Positions 44,384-54,230 of a DNA stretch of 64,000 nt are shown piece by piece. Source of the stretch: Streptomyces aurantiacus (GTDB lineage Bacteria; Actinomycetota; Actinomycetes; Streptomycetales; Streptomycetaceae); assembly GCF_001418335.1 (NCBI RefSeq), contig NZ_LIPP01000059.1:1-64000 (forward strand), given 5' to 3'. Within the stretch, counting starts at the first letter, position 1, and each line of letters begins with the position of its first letter. The notes beneath the pieces were generated by a model. That model was given only the letters and a program-made list of their open reading frames with translations, ran no database searches and had not been told where the DNA came from. The translations under genes were made by a program, and so were the position numbers.

Positions 44384-44762
44384 TGCTCCCATGGGTGTGC
44401 CGACGGATGTTGCGCAAAGCCATCTGTGAACAGCGTGGATCCGGTTCGCGGCAGGCCACGCGGAGGTCTACCGGCTGTTCCCTCGGCGTCCGTTCCCCGA
44501 AGACCTGGCAGATCAGCGCCGACCGCCTCGCCGGCTCTGTCACCATCAGGGTCGGTGTGGCCGGCTCGGAAGGCGCGGCCGCACCGTGGGAGTGACGCAC
44601 GCCGGACCGTGCGCGGCGGCAGGTCCGGCAGACGGACGGCGACCACGCCCCGCGGGAGTCGCGGCGTACTGGTGCCGAGGATGCGGCGGACCGCCGGACT
44701 CCACCCTCACTTCCACCCGTGGGTCCAGGCGCGCAAGGTCGCGTGACAGCACGCTTGAGGGC
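44384..44762. other. Intergenic region, no gene
   Basis: No supported gene. Both strands have open frames of low complexity only. It must hold the promoter of the membrane protein/two-component operon. Confidence 0.5.
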
Positions 44763-45305
44763 ATGACCACCACCGACTGGATCACCGACATCGCCCTCGT
44801 ACTCGTCGTCTTCCGGCAGCTGCGAGAAGGCCGCCTGGACTTCAAGTCCTACTTGCTCCCTCTGGGGATCGTGGCCTTCGTGGCCTCCCGGTACCTGCAC
44901 ACCGTCCCCACCGCGGGCAACGACCTGGTGCTGGTCGGAGCGCTGGTCGGGGCCGGCGCGGTGCTCGGCGTCGCAGGCGGCGTCCACACCCGGATCCGCG
45001 GTGCCGACGGACACCTTTTCATCAAGGCAGGTGCCGTCTCGGCAGTCCTGTGGGTGCTCGGCATGGGCGCGCGCATGGGCTTCCAGGTGTGGGTCGATCA
45101 CGGCGGCGCCGACGACGTGGCCCGGTTCAGCGTCACCCATGACATCACCACCGTCGACGCCTGGGTTGCCGCGTTCGTGCTGATGGCGCTCACCGAGGTG
45201 GTCACACGCTTGACCACGGTCTTCGTCCGGAGCCGCCGGGTGGACCGCCGGCCGCAGCACCCCGCGGGTACGCGTCCCACCGCAGCCCTCGACCGCACCG
45301 CCTGA
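44763..45305 (+). CDS. Small integral membrane protein (DUF1453-like)
   Basis: A 180-residue protein with about five membrane helices and a basic C-terminal tail, beginning MTTTDWITDIALVLVVFRQL. The layout, with LLPLGIVAFVASRYLHTVP and a late MALTEVVTRL helix, resembles CcdC/DUF1453-type membrane proteins. Function unknown. The ATG has GAGGGC upstream. It is followed after 2-20 bp by the histidine kinase gene, so the three genes are likely one operon and this protein may be an accessory sensor. Confidence 0.75.
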   Translation: MTTTDWITDIALVLVVFRQLREGRLDFKSYLLPLGIVAFVASRYLHTVPTAGNDLVLVGALVGAGAVLGVAGGVHTRIRGADGHLFIKAGAVSAVLWVLGMGARMGFQVWVDHGGADDVARFSVTHDITTVDAWVAAFVLMALTEVVTRLTTVFVRSRRVDRRPQHPAGTRPTAALDRTA

Positions 45306-45325
45306 CCGTGGGCTATGGTCGCGGC

Positions 45326-46509
45326 GTGTCCACGAGTACCCCCGACCCCGGGCCGGCTCCTGAGCGGGAGCCCGGCCCCCGGGTCATACCCCGCCAGGAC
45401 CCCCGTGCGCAATGGGTCGTCACTCTGGCGGTCGTCGTCGCCGCGATCGTGACCGTCCGCCCGGTGGACACCAGCGGCCGTGGCCTGGCGGTGGCCGCGC
45501 TGATCGTGGTCAATTCCGTCGCTCTGCTGGCCCGGCACGTGCCCGACGCCAGGTTCCCTCCCCGCGCCGCGCTCGTCTGGCTGACCCTGGGTGTCGTGGC
45601 GGCCGCCGCCCTCATCGGAGTCGGCCGCAGCGGCTCCACCTACCTGTTCGCGTACTTCCTCGTCGGCCATATCGGCTACCGCCTTCCCCTCAAGCAGGCT
45701 CTGTCGATTGCGGCTGCGTCCAGCCTGCTCTGCGGCGGTGTCCTGTACTTCCGCCTCGGCCCCGGTCACGAGGAACTGCCCTGGGCCCTCGGCCTCACCA
45801 TCGGCGCCCCGGTGGTGGCCGGGATCCTCAGCCGCAGCAGACAGCGCGCCGTGGAGGCGATGATCTCGTCCGCCGAGTCTGCCGAGCGGGCCGCCCGCGC
45901 CGAAGCCCGGACCGCCGTCCTCACCGAGCGCGGCCGGATCGCCCGGGACGTCCACGATGTGCTGGCGCATTCACTGGCCGGGATCAACATGCAGCTGGAA
46001 CTGGCGGACGCCCTACTCGACACCGGCGATCTGGGAAAGGTCCGCGAGGCGAACGACAAGGCCCACAGCATGGTCAAAGAGAGCCTGAAACAGGCCCAGT
46101 GGACCGTATACGCGCTGCGCGAGGACGCCCTTCCGCTGCTCGACAGCCTGACCGCGATGGTCGAGTCCTCCGGCCACCGCGACGCCCTGACCGTCACCGG
46201 AACCGTCCGCGAACTGTCGGCGCAGGTCACCCAGAACCTGCTGCGTATCGCCCAGGAGGCGCTGACCAACGCCGCCCGGCACGCCCCGGGCGCCGACGCC
46301 CGGGTGGAGCTGACGTTCGATGCCGCATCGACGACACTGAGGATTCTCAACGGTCCCGCGGTCGGCGAGGTGACGGCAGGCGTCGGCAGCGGAATGGGGC
46401 TGATCGGCATGCGCGAACGCGTCGCCCTGCTGGGTGGCACCATGACCGCGGGCCCGGTCACGGAGGGCCCCGACCAAGGCGGCTGGCTGGTGGAGGCAGT
46501 GATCCCGGG

Positions 46510-46513
<4 letters not shown>
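45326..46513 (+). CDS. NarL-type sensor histidine kinase (HisKA_3)
   Basis: Sensor kinase of about 395 residues. Five or six membrane helices follow a Pro-rich N terminus. The dimerisation/phosphorylation motif is ARDVHDVLAHSLAGINMQLE (His in DVHD), and the ATPase part has EALTNAARHAPGA and GMGLIGMRERV. The GTG at 45326 is chosen; another at 45308 almost abuts the preceding stop. It overlaps the regulator gene by ATGA. Confidence 0.9.
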
Positions 46514-47181
<668 letters not shown>

Positions 47182-47390
47182 CCTCCCCTGTGAGAGAGCG
47201 AGTCGTCGGCGATTTTCACCCGCGGCCCTTCGCGTCCTTCGGCCTTGCCGGGCGGTGGAGGCGGTCGCTTCGGCCTGCTGCTCGGGGATCGGCTGGGCAA
47301 CGGCGGACAGGGGGGCGTCCGTGCCGTGAGTGCCGACCAGCTCGACCAGGTCGACCAGCTGCGGTCCGGGCGAGCAGGCCAGGCAGAGGG

Positions 47391-47726
47391 TCAGGCACCC
47401 GCCCTGTGCCGCGGTTCAGCAGGGTGGCGTAGCTGTTCGTTGATGCGCTGGGCTTCTTCGAGCTGGTCTTCGAGGATGATGATGCGGCAGGCGGCCTCGA
47501 CCGGGGTGCCCTGGTCGACGAGTTCGCGGGCGCGGGCGGCGATCTTCAGTTGGTAGCGGGAGTAGCGGCGGTGTCCGCCCTCGGAACGCAGCGGAGTGAT
47601 GAGGCGGGCTTCACCGATGGCCCGCAGGAAGGCGGGGGTGGTGCCGAGTATTTCGGCGGCCCGTCCCATGGTGTAGGCGGGGTAGTCGTCGTCGTCGAGA
47701 CGGCCGAGGGTGTTTTCTGCTGTCAC
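47391..47726 (-). CDS. MerR-like helix-turn-helix regulator
   Basis: Short regulator of 111 residues: an acidic leader (LDDDDYPAY), a MerR winged helix (MGRAAEILGTTPAFLRAIGE and GHRRYSRYQL) and one terminal helix (ILEDQLEEAQRINEQLRH). No effector domain. The GTG at 47726 has AGAGGT at ideal spacing; the GTG two codons earlier overlaps that site. A perfect 32-bp palindrome lies about 30 bp upstream. It resembles HspR-type stress regulators and heads an island with hsp18. Confidence 0.82.
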   Translation of the reverse strand: MTAENTLGRLDDDDYPAYTMGRAAEILGTTPAFLRAIGEARLITPLRSEGGHRRYSRYQLKIAARARELVDQGTPVEAACRIIILEDQLEEAQRINEQLRHPAEPRHRAGA

Positions 47727-47756
47727 TGGCACCTCTGATCGGGGAACGCGCGTCGA

Positions 47757-47788
47757 GGGGCCTTGGTGCCGTACGGCACCAAGGCCCC
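47757..47788. promoter_or_regulatory. Perfect 32-bp palindrome
   Basis: GGGGCCTTGGTGCC, then GTAC and the exact complement. It lies upstream of the MerR-like gene start. It can be read as an operator for that regulator or as a terminator-like hairpin (14-bp stem, 4-base loop, no T-run). Confidence 0.7.
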
Positions 47789-48210
47789 GAGGATGTGAAC
47801 ACCATCTGCCGGCCTACTGCTGTGCCGGACTTCGTTGTCCGCACCGTCTCCGAGGGGAGGGGGACATGTGCGGGGATCGCGGATGCGTGACCGTGGGACC
47901 ACCTTCCGTTCCGGGGCCTGCGGTACCCGGGCTGCTACGTCCTCGCCCGGGCGATCCTGATGGCGTCTGCCTCCTTCTTCCTTCTGATCCGTCGACTTCT
48001 TGGCTACGAGGAAGACACTAACCCTGGAAAGCCTGGATGTCTACTTTGGCCGTGACAGATTTTCTGCGAGGTGGAGCGACTGCCTTCTGCCGCGGCTGTC
48101 ACCCCAAAGCTGCACCGGAGGGCGCCGTCGGGGTGTGAAGTCCGTCGGGGCGGGCAGATGGGGCGTCACGGCACAAGCGACACAACCGATCACAGGTGGG
48201 GTGTACGCGC
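47789..48210. other. Intergenic region, no gene
   Basis: About 420 bp without a supported gene. It separates the minus-strand MerR-like gene from the plus-strand RsbW-like gene and must hold both promoters. No ORF with family features was seen. Confidence 0.5.
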
Positions 48211-48678
48211 ATGAACAACACGACGATGATCACCGACACGCCGACCCCCGCGCCCGCCGTGGTGCGGGGCGACAGCGCGGACAGCATCCGCCAGGCCCGC
48301 GAGACCGCCCGCGCCTTCGCCGTCGGCCTGACACCGGCGCCGGACCCGTCCCTGGCGGACACTCTGGTCCTGATGGTGTCCGAACTCGCCACCAACGCCC
48401 TGCGCCACGGCGGCGGCCGCTACACCCTCGAACTCTCCGCCGGTCCGAACACGGTGACCGCGGCGGTCAGCGACCTCAGCCCGGCACCCCCGCGCGAGCG
48501 CACCCCCGACCTCAACGGCGACACCGGCGGCTTCGGCTGGCACATGATCCGCCACCTCGCCGGCCACCTGGCCATCAAGCCTGGGCCCGGACGCGGCAAA
48601 ACCATCCACGCTCAACTCCCCCGACAGCTCGCACTCGCGGAGTCCACCGGCAACGCTCGTACGGCGGGAGCGGCCTGA
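48211..48678 (+). CDS. RsbW-like ATP-binding protein
   Basis: A 155-residue GHKL ATPase of the anti-sigma/serine kinase type. N box LVLMVSELATNALRHGGG, G1-like VSDLSP, and G2 GGFGWHMIRHLAGH. Streptomycetes have many such orphan proteins that bind sigma factors or anti-anti-sigma partners. The ATG follows GGTGGGG. No STAS-domain partner is adjacent. It ends 92 bp before the convergent rheA-like gene. Confidence 0.85.
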   Translation: MNNTTMITDTPTPAPAVVRGDSADSIRQARETARAFAVGLTPAPDPSLADTLVLMVSELATNALRHGGGRYTLELSAGPNTVTAAVSDLSPAPPRERTPDLNGDTGGFGWHMIRHLAGHLAIKPGPGRGKTIHAQLPRQLALAESTGNARTAGAA

Positions 48679-48770
48679 CGGGGCGGGCATGGATCAAAGA
48701 GAGGTCGTGGTGGCGGTGTCCGACCGTGAGCGCATGTTCGACGGGCTGCCGTGTCCGTGGCGGAGCGGCG

Positions 48771-49403
48771 TCACCCGTTGGCGTGGCGGAGTCGGTCGGT
48801 GTGGTGGTTGATCGTGTCGACGCGGGCCGCGAGATCGGGGTGGCCCGCCTCCAGGTACGTGTGGGTGCGGAGCAGAGGGTCAAGGAGGCGGGCCGCGTCA
48901 TTGTCGCCGAGGGCCTCGGTGAGGTGGGCGCGAGCGACGGCGGGGAGGTCGGTGAGGGCGGTGATCTGGCCGGCCAACTGGCGCAGGTCGGCGGCGTTGA
49001 CGCGAGCCCAGGCAGCGACGGTGCGGTCGGCGGCGCGTCGGTCACGGGTGGCCTGAACGCGCTGGTCGCCGGTTGTCCCGGGTACCCCGGGGCGCACGCG
49101 CAGGTAGCGGCGTTCGGCGGCCTGCCGGCTGGCCACGCCGAGGGGGTGAGCCAGGTCGGCCCAGCTGGTACCGGCCGCGCGGGCCGTTTCGATCAGCCCC
49201 GCCTCCCATCCGGCGAGCTGCTCGCGCAGTTCGCGCAGCAGCAGCAAGGCGGCCAGTGCCTGCTCGGAACTGGCCTGCCCGTCCTCGGCGCCCAGCCCGG
49301 CGTGGGGCGCTCTGGCGTCACGAAGAGCCTGGTCGACCGCGTTGAGTGCCGTGGCCGCGGCGAAGAAGGAGGAAGGGGCACTGGAGTGGTCGGATGTGGT
49401 CAT
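48771..49403 (-). CDS. rheA: HSP18 transcriptional repressor (RheA-like)
   Basis: A 210-residue helical protein, divergent from hsp18. It contains GTSWADLAHPLGVASRQAAE, a recognition-helix segment, and a long helical C-terminal half. Position and the operator in the shared promoter (TGTCATC-N5-GATGACA) match S. albus RheA, the temperature-sensing repressor of hsp18, as I recall it. The ATG at 49403 (MTTSDHSS) is preferred because the longer frame runs into the operator region. The symbol rests on synteny and operator match. Confidence 0.78.
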   Translation of the reverse strand: MTTSDHSSAPSSFFAAATALNAVDQALRDARAPHAGLGAEDGQASSEQALAALLLLRELREQLAGWEAGLIETARAAGTSWADLAHPLGVASRQAAERRYLRVRPGVPGTTGDQRVQATRDRRAADRTVAAWARVNAADLRQLAGQITALTDLPAVARAHLTEALGDNDAARLLDPLLRTHTYLEAGHPDLAARVDTINHHTDRLRHANG

Positions 49404-49447
49404 GGGGCGCCTTCCCGCTGGCGTCACCCTCTCGGCGACGTTCCTGC

Positions 49448-49476
49448 TTGTCATCGTTTCGATGACATGTTACAAC
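49448..49476 (+). promoter_or_regulatory. hsp18 promoter with RheA operator
   Basis: TTGTCA and TACAAC, 17 bp apart, form a vegetative-type promoter reading into hsp18. Inside it, TGTCATC-GTTTC-GATGACA (49449-49467) is a perfect 7-bp inverted repeat with a 5-bp centre, identical to the RheA site known from S. albus hsp18. Repressor binding would block both divergent genes. Confidence 0.85.
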
Positions 49477-49534
49477 GGGTGGCAGACGAAGCGCATTGGC
49501 AGGTACTGCCCGAACCTTGTGGAGGTGTTTCGCG

Positions 49535-49969
49535 ATGTTGATGCGCACCGACCCGTTCCGCGAACTCGACCGGATCGCCCAGCAGCTGACCGGCACGACG
49601 GGGACCTGGTCCAGGCCCTCGGCGATGGCCATGGACGCCTACCGCGAGGGCGAGGAATACGTCATCGCCCTCGACCTCCCCGGCGTCGCCAAGGACGCGA
49701 TCGACATCGACGTCGAGCGGAACATGCTGACCGTCAAGGCCGAGCGCCGGCCGGAGAACAAGGCCGATGACGTGCAGATGGAGCTCTCCGAGCGGCCGCT
49801 GGGCGTCTTCTCCCGCCAACTGGTACTGGCCGACACCCTGGACACGGACCGGATCCGGGCGGACTACGACGCCGGGGTCCTGACCCTGCGGATCCCGATC
49901 GCCGAGCGCGCCAAGCCCCGCAAGATCACCATCGGCGGAGAGTCCGCGCACAAGGAGATCAGTAGCTGA
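49535..49969 (+). CDS. hsp18: Small heat-shock protein Hsp18 (Hsp20 family)
   Basis: ATP-independent chaperone, 144 residues. The alpha-crystallin domain spans about 35-135, with YREGEEYVIALDLPGVAKDA, the AERRPE strand and the C-terminal GVLTLRIPIAE. The ATG follows GGAGG at 10 bases. It sits behind a RheA-type operator, so heat should derepress it. DUF2267 genes follow in the same orientation. Confidence 0.92.
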   Translation: MLMRTDPFRELDRIAQQLTGTTGTWSRPSAMAMDAYREGEEYVIALDLPGVAKDAIDIDVERNMLTVKAERRPENKADDVQMELSERPLGVFSRQLVLADTLDTDRIRADYDAGVLTLRIPIAERAKPRKITIGGESAHKEISS

Positions 49970-50064
49970 GCCACACCGTGCGGCAGCGGAGGGCGGGAAG
50001 TGATCCTCACCCGGTCCCGTCCTCCGCGCCGCGCACGGGCGCAGGAGGCAGCCAGGAGGCAGCG

Positions 50065-50460
50065 ATGACCCTGCGATGGGAAGCATTCCTCGCCCAGGTG
50101 CAGGAACGCGGCGAGTACGGCACACCCCAGGAAGCCGAACGGGCGGCACGCACCGTTATGGCACTGCTGGGCGCGCACCTGGTCGGTGAGGTCCGGGCCG
50201 AACTGGCCGCCCGGCTCCCGGAGACTTTCGCTCTGATCCTGCTCAGCCCGTTGCAGGCTGCCGAACCTCTCCCACCGGACCGGTTCGTGCGGGCCGCCGC
50301 GGCGTGGATCGAGGGAGCCACCGAACAGACGGCGACCTGGGACGTCAGCGCGTTACTGAGCGTCGCGGCCGATGTCGCCGGTGAGGACCTCACCCACCGC
50401 ATCCTGCTCCAGCTCCCGCCGGGATACGACCTCCTCTTCGGCTGCCCCCAGCCCACCTGA
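50065..50460 (+). CDS. DUF2267 protein with TTA codon
   Basis: A 131-residue protein of the DUF2267 family, with GEYGTPQEAERAARTVMALL, LAARLPE and a C-terminal ILLQLPPGYDLLFG. Function unknown; such genes often accompany stress and heat-shock islands. The ATG has AGGAGG upstream. Codon 97 (50353-50355) is TTA. It is a paralogue of the next gene, about 100 bp away. Confidence 0.85.
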   Translation: MTLRWEAFLAQVQERGEYGTPQEAERAARTVMALLGAHLVGEVRAELAARLPETFALILLSPLQAAEPLPPDRFVRAAAAWIEGATEQTATWDVSALLSVAADVAGEDLTHRILLQLPPGYDLLFGCPQPT

Positions 50461-50560
50461 GCCCACCGGCCACCCCCGAAACCGGCAGCGCCGACGGCCA
50501 CCCGCCGGACCGTCCGAACACGCTGCCAAAACCCCCGTACGAGAAAGGCGACATCCACCG

Positions 50561-51001
50561 ATGCCTCCCCTGCCCCTGCCCGCACAGGACCAGGCCGCGC
50601 CGGACATGACGTTCGACCAGATGCTGGAAAGAATCCGCTACGACGGCGCGTACCCGACCCGTGAGCACGCCGAAGAGGTCGCCCGGGCTGTGCTGGCAGC
50701 TCTGGGCCGTCAGCTCACCGGCGACGAACGCGTTGCCCTCGCCGCCCGCCTACCCGCCGAAGCGGCCCGCGTCTTCGCCGCCGAGATCCCCGAGGCGCAA
50801 CCGCTCACCGGCTGGGGCATGGTCAAGGACCTCGCCACCCGCACCGGCGGAACCCCCGCCATCGCACGCTGGGACACCGGAACCGTCCTCGCCGCCGTCG
50901 CGCACCTCGCCGGCCCCCACCTCCTCGACCGCATCCTCGCCCAACTTCCGCCCGGCTACGCACTCCTGTTCGGCCGCGCCGAACTCATCCAGGCCGCATA
51001 A
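50561..51001 (+). CDS. DUF2267 protein
   Basis: A 146-residue paralogue of the preceding gene, aligning over its length (TREHAEEVARAVLAALGRQL, ALAARLPAEAA, RILAQLPPGYALLFG), with a Pro-rich N-terminal extension. GAGAAAGG precedes the ATG. Tandem duplication is likely. Function unknown. Confidence 0.85.
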   Translation: MPPLPLPAQDQAAPDMTFDQMLERIRYDGAYPTREHAEEVARAVLAALGRQLTGDERVALAARLPAEAARVFAAEIPEAQPLTGWGMVKDLATRTGGTPAIARWDTGTVLAAVAHLAGPHLLDRILAQLPPGYALLFGRAELIQAA

Positions 51002-51033
51002 CCCGACCGGGGCACCGAGCCACAGAGGTGGGT

Positions 51034-51615
51034 ATGCATCGGCGTTCCAGGGGATACCTGCAGATCATGGAGTGGCTGTCAGAAATTCCTCGAACGGACC
51101 GGAATGTGACCAAGCGGATCGCTGCCGGTGCCCCGCCCGGGCTTCACCGGGCACTGTCGATCGTGGAGGAGACGGCGGAGGGCTCCAAACTGTGGTGTGC
51201 GGCTGCTGCGGTGATGGCCTGCACAGGCGGTCGCCGCGGCAGAGCGGCAGCCGCGGCGGGCCTGGCGTCCGTGGCGACGGCCCAGCTGATCTCCAACGGA
51301 GTGTGCAAGCAACTCGTCAAGCGACGTCGGCCGCCCAAGGAGTGGATCCCGCACGACGAGGTCGAGGACCGGCCCGATTCCTCGTCCTTCCCCTCCGGGC
51401 ACACCGCCGCCGCTCTCGCCTTCACCGTCGCGATCACGCCGACGTGGCCGCTGGCCGGCGCACTGTGCGCGCTGCCGGCGGCCGTGGTGGCCGTCGAGCG
51501 CGTACAGTCCGGCGCCCACTACCCCAGCGACGTCACCGCCGGCGCCGCCATCGGCCTCGCCGGCGCCTGGCTCACCCGCCACGCCCCACGCCTGATACTG
51601 CGTCACTGGCTGTGA
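51034..51615 (+). CDS. PAP2-family membrane phosphatase
   Basis: Membrane lipid phosphatase, 193 residues, with the three PAP2 motifs: KQLVKRRRPP (KxxxxxxRP), FPSGHTAA (PSGH) and RVQSGAHYPSDV (the Arg/His/Asp part). The first Arg of the third motif is preceded by Glu where Ser is usual. Several membrane helices. It likely dephosphorylates undecaprenyl pyrophosphate or phosphatidate. ATG at 51034 has AGAGGT upstream; GTG at 51028 is an alternative. Confidence 0.85.
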   Translation: MHRRSRGYLQIMEWLSEIPRTDRNVTKRIAAGAPPGLHRALSIVEETAEGSKLWCAAAAVMACTGGRRGRAAAAAGLASVATAQLISNGVCKQLVKRRRPPKEWIPHDEVEDRPDSSSFPSGHTAAALAFTVAITPTWPLAGALCALPAAVVAVERVQSGAHYPSDVTAGAAIGLAGAWLTRHAPRLILRHWL

Positions 51616-51624
51616 CAGCCCGGC

Positions 51625-51641
51625 GCAGCTCAGAGAGCTGC
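51625..51641 (+). terminator. Short hairpin after PAP2 gene
   Basis: GCAGCTC and GAGCTGC around a 3-base loop, 10 bases after the stop. The stem is short and has no T-run, so this is a weak terminator candidate. Confidence 0.35.
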
Positions 51642-52023
51642 TCATGCCGATCTCCTTCGGGGCGGAGGTCGCTTGTCGGGGGGGGATGCACCGCGGTGGG
51701 AAGCTTGTGGAGGCCGTCGTCCTGATGGTCTGGTCGAGGGACCCGATGGGCCGGTCACGCTGGTGTCGTTCGTTCGGGCCGAGTCGTGTGGTCCCCCGGT
51801 GGTACATGTATCGATCCGCGAGCCCTGTGCCGGGCTTGCCCTTGCAGGGGACAGTCATGACGGACGGGTTGGACGACGGCGGCACTGGTCTGCGGCGGGC
51901 GCCGACCTGGATACGTACGGCCGCATGACGAGCAGGAGCGCGCGTCGCTCCGCCCCCTCAGCGGCACCGCCGGGCTGTCATGCTGGGCACCTTCGAGTCG
52001 GTCCTCGCGCCCTGGAGGTCTTG
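51642..52023. other. Intergenic region, no gene
   Basis: About 380 bp. The frame of the LLM gene is open through it, but the sequence lacks any LLM features and a good ribosome site occurs only before 52024. Nothing else recognised. Confidence 0.5.
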
Positions 52024-53091
52024 ATGCGTGGAGGCGTCGTGGTCGCCGCACGCCCTGGTGTGGAGGATCTCGCCGTGCGGGCCGAGGAGTTGGGCCTGCA
52101 CAGCTTCTGGGTCAACGACAGCCCGATGGTCCACGGCGACCCGTTCGTCGCCTTGGGCCTGTGTGCGAAGGCCACCAGCCGCATCAGGCTCGGCATCGGT
52201 GTGACCTCACCGGCGCTGCGTTCGGCCCCGGCCGCCGCGAGCGGGCTCGCCAGCCTCAACGCCCTGGCACCGGGCCGGATCATCTGCGGGGTCGGCACCG
52301 GAAACACCGCCCGACGCACCCTGGGCATGCGGCCGACCACGGCGGCCACGCTGGAGAACTTCACCGCGGCGCTGCAGGACCTGTGCGCCGGCCACTCGAC
52401 GGAGTACCGCGAAGGTGACCGGGTCCGCGACATCCGGTTCCTGCATGCCGGGGCACAGGTGAACACCGCCGACCCGATCGAGTTCGTCGTGGCCGCGCTG
52501 CTCGGGCCGAAGGCCGCCGCCGTCGCCGGCCGCCGCGGCACCGGCCTCATCTCCTTCGGCCTGCTGGACCCCACCGCCTGGCACGCGCTGAACGACGCCC
52601 GCCGCCACGCCGCCCAAGGCACACCTCACGCCCTCGACCCCCGCACGGGCTCCTACGTGGTCACCTCGCTCCACATCCTCGACGAGGACGAGGACCCCCA
52701 CGGCGAAGCGGCCCGGGACGCGACGGGCCACCTCGTCCTGTCGCTGCTGGCCTTCGCCGCCGACACCGCCGCCGGCACACCCGCCTTCGCCGAGCAGCTC
52801 GGCCCCGAGGAACGCGAGGCGGTGCGACGGCTCCTCGACCGGCGCGGCACCACCGCCACCGCGCCGGACCGGCACACCAAGCTCTACCCCAACTACCTCG
52901 GACGCATCGCACCGCAGGACCGGGACCTGGTACTGCCCTCGCTGATGAACACCCTGGCCCTGGTCGGCACCCGCGACGACCTCCTCGCCCGCATCACCAC
53001 CCTGGAACAGGCCGGCATCGACGAACTCCTCATCCAGCCGGTGATCGACCCGCCCGCCGAGATGGCCCAGTTCGCGAAACTCCTCGCCTGA
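52024..53091 (+). CDS. LLM-class F420/flavin-dependent oxidoreductase
   Basis: Luciferase-like oxidoreductase, 355 residues, with LAVRAEELGLHSFWVNDSPM, RLGIGVTSPALRS and GRIICGVGTGNTARR. It ends DELLIQPVIDPPAEM. GGAGG precedes the ATG at 5 bases; a TTG one codon earlier and a long open frame upstream are rejected. It closes the stress island, but separate transcription is likely after 400 bp. Confidence 0.88.
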   Translation: MRGGVVVAARPGVEDLAVRAEELGLHSFWVNDSPMVHGDPFVALGLCAKATSRIRLGIGVTSPALRSAPAAASGLASLNALAPGRIICGVGTGNTARRTLGMRPTTAATLENFTAALQDLCAGHSTEYREGDRVRDIRFLHAGAQVNTADPIEFVVAALLGPKAAAVAGRRGTGLISFGLLDPTAWHALNDARRHAAQGTPHALDPRTGSYVVTSLHILDEDEDPHGEAARDATGHLVLSLLAFAADTAAGTPAFAEQLGPEEREAVRRLLDRRGTTATAPDRHTKLYPNYLGRIAPQDRDLVLPSLMNTLALVGTRDDLLARITTLEQAGIDELLIQPVIDPPAEMAQFAKLLA

Positions 53092-53239
53092 CGGAAGACG
53101 ATCCTGCTTCCGTGCCCTCCCCGTGACGGCTACCCGTGATCGCTGTCGGCCCGCAGCGATCGCGGCGATCTCCTCGCTGAGGTGCGCCGCAGGCTCCAGG
53201 CCGCCGGTGTCTCGCGAGAGGTGAGGGACGGTGGTCGTG

Positions 53240-54161
53240 ACTGCTCCTTCCGTTCCTTCCGGAGAGGGCGGAAGAACGCGCGGATCTCCTCGGCGAGAAG
53301 GTCCGGTGCCTCCATGGCCCCGAAGTGCCCTCCTCAGGGCATGTCCGTCCAGCGCGTCACGTCGAACACGCGCTCCACCCAGGCGCGGGGCGGCATCGTG
53401 TCGCGCGGGAATGCCGCCACCCCCAGGGGCGGCAGAACGCGCTCACCGGGCGCGAACTGATTCGGACGCAGCCGGTTCTCGCGGTAGAAGCGCATGGACG
53501 AGCCGATGGTCCCGGTGAACCAGTAGGTCGAGACGATGGTGAGACTGGCGTCCAAGGTGAAAGCACGTTCCACCGAGCCGCCGCAATCACTAAACAGCCG
53601 CGCAGCTTCTCGACAATCCACGCTGCCAGGCCCACGGATGAGTCGGTCAGCGCGTAAGCGGGCGTCTGCGAAGCGTTCGTAGCCGAGGCCCGTCATCAAC
53701 TCCGCCCACAGTCCGGCCGCGTATTCCGGACCGACTCCCGGGCGATCCGGCCGCTGCGAGAATCCGTATCCGGGAAGGGAGGGGGAGGGGAGGGGACGAC
53801 GACGTCGAACGCGTCGGCCGGGTCCGCGCCGTGGCCGCCGGGATCGGCGAGGAGCGGGGTGATCTTTTCCATGTCGAAGCCGGAACCCGGCCAGCCGTGC
53901 ATGATCACGAGCGGATAGGGGGCGGGGCCCGTTCCGCGCCGGTGAACGAAGTGGATCCCGAGCCCGTCCAGCTCCGCGACGAGCTGCGGCAACGTACTGG
54001 CAGAAGGGCTAGTCCGTCAGACGTCGGAGAAACGCGAGGTCGGTCCCGTCCTCCCAGTCCATGCCCTCCACCGCGTCGGGTCAGCGGGTGTGTCACAACC
54101 GGCGGTGCAGGTCCTCCAGTTCGTCGTCACCGATGGAAATGGTGAATGGCGTCGTCTTCAT
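53240..54161 (-). pseudogene. Decayed epoxide hydrolase gene
   Basis: Fragments of one alpha/beta hydrolase with N-terminal EHN domain can be read in order: MKTTPFTISIGDDELEDLHR, PDAVEGMDWEDGTDLAFL, LVIMHGWPGSGFDMEKI, MTGLGYERFADA, YWFTGTIGSSMRFYRENR, RAWVERVFDVTRWTDMP, GGHFGAMEAPDLLAEEIRAF. In-frame stops occur at about 54095, 54083, 54011 and 53336, and frames shift near 54000 (with a small deletion) and in the CT-rich tract near 53776-53797. The nucleophile-elbow region is missing. Clearly inactive. Confidence 0.85.
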
Positions 54162-54230
54162 GACACATGCTCCGATCCGTGAGGTACTTTCGGCTCTCGC
54201 CTCGGGCTTCTGCTGGACGTCCGCCTCGGG

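Noticed and set aside
44426..44746. Plus-strand 106-codon frame after the kinase fusion gene
   Set aside because: Low-complexity Arg/Pro/Ser translation with no supporting features.
51673..52023. N-terminal extension of the LLM gene
   Set aside because: No LLM homology, and an excellent ribosome site marks the ATG at 52024.
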